Assembly (NCBI GenBank): GCA_021848865.1
Contig: JAJZTO010000193.1
Span: forward strand, 1-5,715
DNA length: 5,715 nucleotides
Origin: Myxococcales bacterium
GTDB taxonomy: Bacteria; Myxococcota; Myxococcia; Myxococcales; Anaeromyxobacteraceae
Direction of reading: 5' to 3'
Position 1 is the stretch's first letter. Each line of letters opens with the position of its first letter. Position numbers and translations under genes: made by a program. Positions 1 through 4,663 of this stretch are shown here, piece after piece. A model generated the notes under the pieces. It made no database searches. It was given only the letters and a program-made list of their open reading frames with translations, and had not been told where the DNA came from.

Positions 1-373
1 GCCACCCGCCGGCCTCGGCGACCAGGCGGGCCCGCCGGCCCGCGGCGACCGCCAGCGTCGCCTCCCGGCCGGCCACCTCCGGCACGGCGCCGGTGCGGAG
101 CAGGGCCAGCACCCGCTGCGCCGCCTCGGGGCCCACCGGTCCGGAGTCCTTCCAGTCGCGCGCCAGGCGCTCCGGGGTGCTGCCCGCCCGCCAGCGCGCC
201 GAGAGCAGGGGCCAGGCCTGCTCCCAGCGCCCGGCCTCGGCGGCCGTGGCGAAGCGCCAGAGGGCGTCGGCGGCGGCCGCGGCCGGGGTGGCGGGCGCCG
301 GCCCGGGCGGGCGCGGAAGCGGGGCTCCGGCGCAGGCGACGGCCAGCGCGGCGGCGAGGGCCAGGGGACGCAC
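1..373 (-). CDS. Predicted lipoprotein of unknown function, 3' end cut by window edge
   Basis: A reading frame starts at GTG (371-373, minus) and stays open for 124 codons to the window edge. The start is chosen because an excellent Shine-Dalgarno (AAGGAGGGG) lies just upstream. The N-terminus is Met-Arg-Pro followed by an Ala/Leu-rich stretch and Cys14 in the context A-V-A-C-A-G. This looks like a short lipoprotein signal peptide with lipid attachment at Cys14, although Ala at -3 of the lipobox is not the preferred residue. A Pro/Ala-rich linker (about residues 17-36) follows, then a globular part with motifs such as RWEQAWPLLSARW and TPERLARDW, and a hydrophobic segment ending in EAGGW at the edge. 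The Trp-containing helices and the beta-like end resemble small NTF2-like or DUF-type lipoproteins, but I do not recognise the family and this is a guess. Predicted location is the periplasmic face of a membrane. It lies 59 bases downstream of rtcA on the same strand and may share its transcript. Confidence 0.8.
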   Translation of the reverse strand, partial: MRPLALAAALAVACAGAPLPRPPGPAPATPAAAAADALWRFATAAEAGRWEQAWPLLSARWRAGSTPERLARDWKDSGPVGPEAAQRVLALLRTGAVPEVAGREATLAVAAGRRARLVAEAGGW

Positions 374-375
374 CG

Positions 376-384
376 CCCCTCCTT
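376..384 (-). promoter_or_regulatory. Strong ribosome binding site of the lipoprotein gene
   Basis: On the minus strand the sequence reads AAGGAGGGG, then CG, then the GTG start codon. This near-perfect Shine-Dalgarno fixes the start of the partial gene at 373. It also shows that the gene is initiated independently rather than by overlap with rtcA. Confidence 0.75.
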
Positions 385-390
385 ACACCA

Positions 391-418
391 GCCGCCCCCG
401 GGGCCCAAGGGCGGCGGC
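391..418 (-). other. GC-rich hairpin between rtcA and the lipoprotein gene
   Basis: The arms GCCGCCCCC and GGGCGGCGGC pair over about nine base pairs with one bulged base and a loop of about nine bases. The structure sits in the 59-base gap between the rtcA stop and the lipoprotein Shine-Dalgarno. No U-tract follows on the minus-strand transcript, so it is not a convincing intrinsic terminator. It could be an RNA-processing or mRNA-stability element, or chance in such GC-rich DNA. Confidence 0.25.
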
Positions 419-432
419 GCCGCGCGGCCCCT

Positions 433-1545
433 TCAGCGGAGCGGCCCGACCTCGATCTCCGCGCCGGCCGGCTGGACCCGGACCTCGCCCTCCTCCTCCG
501 CGCGGCCGAGCACCGCGATCTCGGGCGTCAGGAAGCGGCGCACCACCTCGACGTTGGTGACGAGGTGCCGGGTCACGGCCGACACGGTGTAGCGCGTGGC
601 CGGCACCACGCCCTCGGGCGACGCCACCCGCCCCGCCGCCAGCAGCGCCGCCGGGAGCAGCAGCTGGTCCCCGAGGAACCGGTCCACCGCCGCGCCGCCG
701 CGGAGGAAGGCCGCGAAGGAGCGGACCGCGGCCTCGGCGAGGCGGTCGGGGGCCATGACGCGGTCGCCGGTCTCGCCGTGGCCCCCGCGGGTCCGGTCGT
801 ACTGGGCCGAGAGCAGCAGGTGGCTGCCGGCGGAGCGGGGGGCCGGGACCGGGATGCGGTTTGCCTCGGCGGCCACCCCCATGTCCCGCAGGCGCCGCAG
901 CGCCCCGGCGGCGAGGCGGTCGGCGACGTCGTAGCCCTGCCCCCCGACCACCGCCAGGACCTCCACGTCCCGGAGCACGCCGCGGTGGCGCAGGTCCAGG
1001 GGCGGCATGGCGTGGGCCGGGTGCACCACCGCGGTCATCGCCCCTCCGCCCTCCGGGTAGAAGCCCGCCGCCTGCAGCTCCAGGTCGACGCGGAAGCCGA
1101 GCCGGGCCACGGCCGGGGCCCAGACCAGCGCCAGGTAGTGGAAGGAGGGGCTCGCCTGGAGGTGGGTCCCGCCCCGCAGGGTGAGGTGCGAGGGGGCGCC
1201 CGCCAGGGCCAGGGGCCAGCAGAGGGTCTGGAGCAGGAGCGGCGCGGAGCCGGCGGTGCCGATGTCCAGCTCGTAGCGGCCGGCCTCGGCCCGGCGCCGC
1301 GGGCGGAAGTCGAGCCGCGGGGAGCCCACCTCGGCGCCGTCCACCTCGGCGTCGCAGAGCCGGGCCGTGGCCCGCGCCGCCTCGCAGTGCTGGGGCCGGA
1401 GGCCGGGCTTCAGCCGGTTGGCGCGGATGCGGTGGATGGCGAAGGGCCGCCCGGTCACGGCCGAGAGCGAGAGGGCCGTCCGCAGGATCTGGCCGCCCCC
1501 CTCTCCCTGGCTGCCGTCGAGCACGATGGGGACCGGCTCGGCCAT
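433..1545 (-). CDS. rtcA: RNA 3'-terminal phosphate cyclase (RtcA)
   Basis: A 370-residue cytoplasmic enzyme. RtcA converts an RNA 3'-phosphate to a 2',3'-cyclic phosphate in an ATP-dependent reaction through a covalent enzyme-AMP intermediate, as part of RNA end repair. The family signature is clear: D-G-S-Q-G-E-G-G-G-Q-I-L-R at residues 10-22, R-A-N-R-x-K-P-G-L at 41-49 with Q-H at 52-53, G-T-A-G-S at 96-100, G-F-Y-P-E-G-G-G at 161-168 and F-L-G-D-Q-L-L-L-P at 290-298. The block T-R-H-L-V-T-N (325-331) holds His327, which matches the adenylated nucleophile His309 of E. coli RtcA by motif alignment. All the main blocks are present and in order, so the enzyme should be active. It is about 30 residues longer than the 338-residue E. 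coli protein. ATG at 1545 is the only reasonable start because an in-frame TAG lies 9 bases upstream of it; the Shine-Dalgarno is weak. The gene is divergent from the sigma-factor operon. No RtcB ligase or RtcR regulator is in the window. Confidence 0.97.
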   Translation of the reverse strand: MAEPVPIVLDGSQGEGGGQILRTALSLSAVTGRPFAIHRIRANRLKPGLRPQHCEAARATARLCDAEVDGAEVGSPRLDFRPRRRAEAGRYELDIGTAGSAPLLLQTLCWPLALAGAPSHLTLRGGTHLQASPSFHYLALVWAPAVARLGFRVDLELQAAGFYPEGGGAMTAVVHPAHAMPPLDLRHRGVLRDVEVLAVVGGQGYDVADRLAAGALRRLRDMGVAAEANRIPVPAPRSAGSHLLLSAQYDRTRGGHGETGDRVMAPDRLAEAAVRSFAAFLRGGAAVDRFLGDQLLLPAALLAAGRVASPEGVVPATRYTVSAVTRHLVTNVEVVRRFLTPEIAVLGRAEEEGEVRVQPAGAEIEVGPLR

Positions 1546-1580
1546 CGGCCCACTCTAGGAGGGGGTCCACCGGCTTCACA

Positions 1581-1613
1581 AGCCCGCGCCGGCGCCGGGG
1601 CGGGCTCCCGCCC
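1581..1613. other. Overlapping GC-rich inverted repeats in the rtcA upstream region
   Basis: Two alternative stems share sequence. AGCCCG (1581-1586) pairs with CGGGCT (1601-1606). GGGCGGG (1598-1604) pairs with CCCGCCC (1607-1613) around a minimal loop. They cannot form together on one RNA. They lie between rtcA and the sigma-factor gene, probably within or near the rtcA leader. No U-tract flanks them, so a terminator role is not supported, and chance is a real alternative at this GC content. Confidence 0.25.
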
Positions 1614-1621
1614 GGGGGCAA

Positions 1622-1717
1622 GGTAACCTCTTGATGCAACGGGATGTTTACCGGGGAGCGGCCGGGCGGGCCCAGAGGGGCTTCGCGGCGAAATATGTCC
1701 TGCAACATCCCGTAACC
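1622..1717. promoter_or_regulatory. Candidate control region with a 10-bp inverted repeat between divergent genes
   Basis: This stretch is visibly less GC-rich than its surroundings. It contains ACGGGATGTT (1639-1648) and its exact reverse complement AACATCCCGT (1704-1713), with centres 65 bp apart. TGCAAC occurs at 1635-1640 and 1701-1706, and GTAACC at 1623-1628 and 1712-1717. A looser dyad, GGTAA (1622-1626) with TTACC (1648-1652), surrounds the first copy. It lies upstream of both rtcA (minus) and the ECF sigma gene (plus), where promoters and operators are expected. AAC-type motifs resemble ECF -35 elements, but I cannot place a matching -10 at normal spacing. I therefore call it a candidate binding region, not a defined promoter. 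Confidence 0.4.
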
Positions 1718-1755
1718 CCTGGCATGGTGACCGCTCTGGCCCTTCCGGTCTGGAT

Positions 1756-1769
1756 CCTCCCGATGGAGG
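1756..1769 (+). promoter_or_regulatory. Small hairpin CCTCC-CGAT-GGAGG near the sigma-factor start
   Basis: A perfect 5-bp stem with a 4-base loop. The downstream arm GGAGG (1765-1769) is the only good Shine-Dalgarno-like sequence near the start of the sigma gene and lies 11 bases before an in-frame GTG at 1781. If translation begins at that GTG, the hairpin would mask the ribosome binding site. If it begins at the ATG at 1763, the hairpin includes the start codon itself. The observation is direct; a regulatory role is inferred. Confidence 0.35.
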
Positions 1770-2359
1770 CTGCGCCCAGGGTGACGCCACTTCCCACCGA
1801 GCTGGACCTGGCGCGGGCGGCCGCCGCGGGCGACCGCGCCGCCTTCGGCCGGCTGGTGGACCTGACCAAGCGGCCGGTCTACGGCCTCTGCGTGCGGCTG
1901 CTCGGCGACGCCGAGGAGGCCCGCGACGCGGCGCAGGAGAGCTTCGTGCGCGCCTGGAGCGCCCTCTCCACCTTCGACACCGCCCAGCCCTTCGTCCCCT
2001 GGCTGCTGCGCATCGCCCGCAACCACTGCATCGACCTGATGCGGCGCCGGCTGCCGGCGGCGCGCAAGGTGGAGCTGGACGCGGATCCGGGCGGCGAGCC
2101 GCGGACCGAGCTCCCCGACGGGACCACGCCGCGGGCCGACGATCAGATCGAGCGGGCGCAGCTGGCCCGCACCCTCGACGAGGCGGTGCAGCGGCTGCCC
2201 GACCGGTACCGCGAGGTGGTGCACCTCTTCCACGTCGAGCAGATGAGCTACAAGGACATCGCCGCCTCGATGGACGTTCCCATCGGGACGGTGATGACCT
2301 GGCTGTTCCGGGCGCGCGCGCAGCTGCGCCAGGACCTGCGACGGCGGGAGGGCGCATGA
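1763..2359 (+). CDS. ECF-family RNA polymerase sigma factor (sigma-70 group 4)
   Basis: 198 residues from the ATG at 1763, the usual size for an ECF sigma factor. It directs RNA polymerase to a small set of promoters, often including its own. Region 2 spans about residues 28-97, with the typical core L-L-G-D-A-E-E-A-R-D-A-A-Q-E-S-F-V-R-A-W (46-65) and W-L-L-R-I-A-R-N-H-C-I-D (80-91). An acidic linker (about 98-135) follows. Region 4 spans about 136-190, with L-P-x-R-Y-R-E-V-V (145-153) and the helix-turn-helix Y-K-D-I-A-A-S-M-D-V-P-I-G-T-V-M-T-W-L-F (173-192). No C-terminal extension is present. The start is uncertain: ATG 1724, ATG 1763 and GTG 1781 are in frame and all precede conserved sequence. 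GTG 1781 has the best Shine-Dalgarno (GGAGG at 1765-1769); 1763 is a compromise. The last codons overlap the anti-sigma start (ATGA), so the two proteins are probably translationally coupled. Confidence 0.95.
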   Translation: MEAAPRVTPLPTELDLARAAAAGDRAAFGRLVDLTKRPVYGLCVRLLGDAEEARDAAQESFVRAWSALSTFDTAQPFVPWLLRIARNHCIDLMRRRLPAARKVELDADPGGEPRTELPDGTTPRADDQIERAQLARTLDEAVQRLPDRYREVVHLFHVEQMSYKDIAASMDVPIGTVMTWLFRARAQLRQDLRRREGA

Positions 2360-2871
2360 GCCCCGTACACCTCGACGACGAGCGCGCCCAGCGCTACCTG
2401 GACGGCCTGCTCCCGGAGCCGGAGCGCGCCCGGGTCGACGCCCACCTCGCCACCTGCGCCGACTGCCGGCTGGTGCTGGACGGCTGCCGCGCCCTGGCCG
2501 AGGCCCTCTCCGGGCTGCCCGCGGCGCTTCCGCCGCCCGACTTCACCGAGGCGGTGCTGGCCCGCGTCCAGGAGCGGGAGCGGATCGTCTCCCGCGAGCG
2601 GCGCGTCGCCGCCGCGGTGCTGGGCGCGGCCGCCGCGGTCGCCGCCGTCCTGGCGGCGGTGGGCGGCCCGGCGGCCTGGGCTCCGGCCCTCTCGCGCTTC
2701 GGCGCCGGGCTGGACGTCGCCGTGACCTGGTGCCGCATCGGGGCCGACGTGGCCGAGCCGCTGCTGCGCGCCCTGCGGCTGGAGATCGCCGTCGCCACCG
2801 CCGGCGCCGCCATCCCCCTGCTCTTCGCCCTGCGCCGCCTCTCCGCCCGCGCCGCCGCGGCCGCCTCCTAG
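2356..2871 (+). CDS. Zinc-finger (ZAS / zf-HC2) transmembrane anti-sigma factor
   Basis: 171 residues. The ATG overlaps the sigma stop (ATGA at 2356-2359) and follows a strong Shine-Dalgarno GGGAGGG (2346-2352). The N-terminal domain has the fold-defining pattern Y-L-D-G-L-L-P-E-P-E-R-A-R-V-D-A-H-L-A-T-C with H30-x3-C34-x2-C37, the zinc-binding H-x3-C-x2-C core of ZAS anti-sigma factors; His5 could be the fourth ligand. This domain should bind the cognate ECF sigma factor in the cytoplasm. A helical linker (about 62-82) leads to an Ala/Val-rich transmembrane segment (83-103), a loop of about 40 residues (104-142), and a second probable segment (143-159) ending in R-R. The topology would be N-in/C-in with only the short loop outside the cytoplasm. 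That leaves little room for a sensor domain and suggests that the signal comes from proteolysis or a partner, possibly the next gene's product. Zinc and sigma binding are inferred from the family. Confidence 0.9.
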   Translation: MSPVHLDDERAQRYLDGLLPEPERARVDAHLATCADCRLVLDGCRALAEALSGLPAALPPPDFTEAVLARVQERERIVSRERRVAAAVLGAAAAVAAVLAAVGGPAAWAPALSRFGAGLDVAVTWCRIGADVAEPLLRALRLEIAVATAGAAIPLLFALRRLSARAAAAAS

Positions 2872-2880
2872 GGAACCGCC

Positions 2881-4656
2881 ATGCTCCTCCCCGCCCTGAT
2901 CGCCCTGCGCCTGGCCTCGCTGGACCTGGCCGATCCGGCGCCGGCGCCGCCGGCGCCCCCCGCCATCCCGGCGCCGACGGTGCGGCCGCCGCGTCCGCCC
3001 CGGCCGCCTCGCGCCGTCCCGGCCCCTCCGGCGCCCGCGGCGTCGCCGGCGCCCACCGCGCAGCTCGAGTCCCACCGCCAGGGCGACTGGCCGGCCGCCC
3101 CCTCGGGGAAGCGGGTCACGCTGGAGAGGAAGACCTCCATCGACGGGGCGCTGGAGCGCATCGCCGGCGCGGCCGGCTGGAACCTGGTGGCCAACACCGG
3201 CGCGGTCGGCGACCGGATGCTGGTGGTGACGGTGAAGGAGGCCCCGGTCGAGGAGGCGCTGGACGCGGTGCTCGAGGGGACCCCGCTGGTGGCGACGCGG
3301 CGCGGGTCGACCGTGACCGTGTCCTTCGAGGCCAGCCGGCCGCTCCCGGAGATCCCCACGCTGATCGGGTTCGACCGGCCGAGCGGCAAGAAGTTCTCCG
3401 GCGCGTTCGACGAGACGCCGGTGGACGACGCCCTCCGCAAGGTGGCGGACGCCGGCGCCTTCTCGCTGGTGCTCCCGCCGGGCCTGACCGGGACCGTGAA
3501 CGCCCAGTTCCGCGACGCCCCGGTCGAGGAGGTCCTCAAGGCCGTCCTCGCCGGCGCCGGGCTCTCGGCCCAGAAGGACGGCTCCATCGTCACCGTCACC
3601 CGCGTCGCCGGGGCGCGGCTGGTGATCCGCGGCGGGAAGCGGCAGCTCCTCTTCGACGGCGATCAGGCGGAGGCCCGGTCGGTCCAGGACCTGGCGCGGG
3701 CCGCCCGGGAGGCCGCCGAGGCGCTGAAGGACCAGGCCGGCGTGCAGGGGGACGGCGAGCAGGCGCGGCCCCACCGGCGCGGGCGCAAGGACAAGGTGCT
3801 CTCCGGCGACACCGTCATCGGCCCCGGCGAGCGGGCCAAGGACGTGGTGGTGATGCGGGGCAACGTGCGGATGGAGCCGGGCTCCACCGCCGACCAGGTG
3901 ACGGCCATCCTCGGCTCGGTGGAGCTGGGGCCCGGGGCCCAGGTGGAGCGCGAGGTGGTGGCCATCCTCGGCGACGTCCACGTCTCCCCGGGGGCGCGGG
4001 TGGGCGGCGACGCCGTCAGCATCGGCGGCAAGCTGGTGATCGACGAGGGCGGCGAGGTGGACGGCCAGCAGACCAGCGTCTCGGTGCCCGGCATCGGCTC
4101 GCTGTTCAGCGGCATCGCGCCGCTGAAGCCGATGGCGGCGCGCAGCCCCTGGCTCCGGGCCTTCTCGGTCCTGGCCGAGTTCGGGGCGCTCTTCGTGCTC
4201 GGCCTGCTGATCCTGGCGCTGGCGCCGCGCCGCCTCGAGGCCGTCACCGGCGCGCTGGGACACGCGCCGGTGAAGACCCTGCTGGTGGGGCTGCTCGGGA
4301 CCGTCGCCATGCCGGTGCTGACCCTCCTGCTGGTGGTCACGGTGATCGGCATCCCGCTGGTGGCGGTGCAGGCCATCGGCGTCGTGGTGGCCGGGCTCAT
4401 GGGCTTCGCGGCGCTCGGGCTGCTGGTCGGCCGGAGCCTGCCCATCCCGGTGGAACGCGGCGGCCAGGTGGCCCGGCTCGCCGTCGGCACCGCGGTGGTG
4501 GTCCTGGTGTTCCAGCTCCCGGTCCTGGGGACGCTGGCCGCCGTGGCCGCCTGGCTCTACGTCTTCGGGGCGGTGCTGCGCACCCGCTTCGGCCAGCCGA
4601 CGCCGGGCGTGCTGGAGACCACCGTCGCCCCGCCGCCGCCGCCCGCCGCCGCCTGA
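2881..4656 (+). CDS. Membrane protein with two STN-like domains, bactofilin-like beta-helix and polytopic C-terminus
   Basis: 591 residues, 9 bases after the anti-sigma stop; that TAG is in the same frame, so ATG 2881 is the first available start. Order of parts: a hydrophobic N-terminus (1-17) that may be a weak signal peptide, though it has no basic residues before the hydrophobic core; a Pro/Ala-rich linker (18-59); two similar STN-like domains (about 77-148 and 170-241), each with V-x-x-A-L at the first helix and A-P-V-E-E at the second; a charged linker (260-307); four beta-helix turns of about 18-19 residues (322-396) like polymer-forming bactofilins; and a hydrophobic C-terminal part with about four or five transmembrane segments (427-448, 464-512, 531-566) and a poly-Pro tail. 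STN domains occur in secretins and TonB-dependent transducers, where they sit in the periplasm and can contact anti-sigma regulators. A scaffold or sensor role with the upstream sigma/anti-sigma pair is my inference; the biochemical function is unknown. Confidence 0.9.
   Translation: MLLPALIALRLASLDLADPAPAPPAPPAIPAPTVRPPRPPRPPRAVPAPPAPAASPAPTAQLESHRQGDWPAAPSGKRVTLERKTSIDGALERIAGAAGWNLVANTGAVGDRMLVVTVKEAPVEEALDAVLEGTPLVATRRGSTVTVSFEASRPLPEIPTLIGFDRPSGKKFSGAFDETPVDDALRKVADAGAFSLVLPPGLTGTVNAQFRDAPVEEVLKAVLAGAGLSAQKDGSIVTVTRVAGARLVIRGGKRQLLFDGDQAEARSVQDLARAAREAAEALKDQAGVQGDGEQARPHRRGRKDKVLSGDTVIGPGERAKDVVVMRGNVRMEPGSTADQVTAILGSVELGPGAQVEREVVAILGDVHVSPGARVGGDAVSIGGKLVIDEGGEVDGQQTSVSVPGIGSLFSGIAPLKPMAARSPWLRAFSVLAEFGALFVLGLLILALAPRRLEAVTGALGHAPVKTLLVGLLGTVAMPVLTLLLVVTVIGIPLVAVQAIGVVVAGLMGFAALGLLVGRSLPIPVERGGQVARLAVGTAVVVLVFQLPVLGTLAAVAAWLYVFGAVLRTRFGQPTPGVLETTVAPPPPPAAA
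2932..3057 (+). repeat. Pro/Ala-rich low-complexity linker (coding)
   Basis: Codons 18-59 of the membrane protein encode mostly Pro and Ala with scattered Arg, for example P-P-R-P-P-R-P-P-R at 36-44. Such segments are extended and flexible and commonly span the periplasm or cell wall. Here it would hold the STN-like domains away from the N-terminus. Confidence 0.8.
3109..3603 (+). repeat. Tandem STN-like domains (coding), residues 77-148 and 170-241
   Basis: The two segments share the pattern strand, V/I-D-x-A-L helix, a hydrophobic strand, then V-x-x-x-A-P-V-E-E-x-L-x-A-V-L helix and a final V-T-V strand. Residues 120-129 and 212-221 are the clearest internal match (E-A-P-V-E-E-A-L-D-A against D-A-P-V-E-E-V-L-K-A). 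This supports an internal duplication of a beta-alpha-beta unit of the STN/secretin N-terminal type. The assignment comes from pattern reading only. Confidence 0.6.
3844..4068 (+). repeat. Four beta-helix turns, bactofilin-like (coding), residues 322-396
   Basis: Four consecutive units of 18-19 residues align as: V-V-V-M-R-G-N-V-R-M-E-P-G-S (322-335), V-T-A-I-L-G-S-V-E-L-G-P-G-A (340-353), V-V-A-I-L-G-D-V-H-V-S-P-G-A (359-372) and A-V-S-I-G-G-K-L-V-I-D-E-G-G (378-391). The period, the central G and the turn P-G-A/S are typical of bactofilin-type right-handed beta-helices. With an exported N-terminus and a membrane C-terminus the helix would be outside the cytoplasm, unlike classical cytoplasmic bactofilins. 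Confidence 0.75.
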
Positions 4657-4663
4657 AGGCCCG

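Noticed and set aside
565..1626. A 353-codon plus-strand frame opposite rtcA
   Set aside because: It is antisense to a gene with unmistakable RtcA motifs, and its translation shows only composition-driven Gly/Arg/Ala/Val runs.
1622..1660. A sigma54 promoter for rtcA (TTGCA on the minus strand with a GG upstream)
   Set aside because: The spacing between the GG and the GC is 13 bases rather than the required 10, so it does not fit the -24/-12 pattern.
383..2233. A 616-codon open frame on the minus strand across rtcA and the sigma gene
   Set aside because: It overlaps rtcA in another frame and runs antisense to the ECF sigma gene. Its translation is Arg/Pro/Gly-rich with no domain pattern, as expected of an out-of-frame shadow in very GC-rich DNA.
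2248..4263. A 671-codon open frame on the minus strand antisense to the sigma operon
   Set aside because: It covers parts of three well-supported plus-strand genes. Its translation is low-complexity (Gly/Arg/His/Gln-rich) with no recognisable motif, so it is an artefact of few stop codons at high GC.
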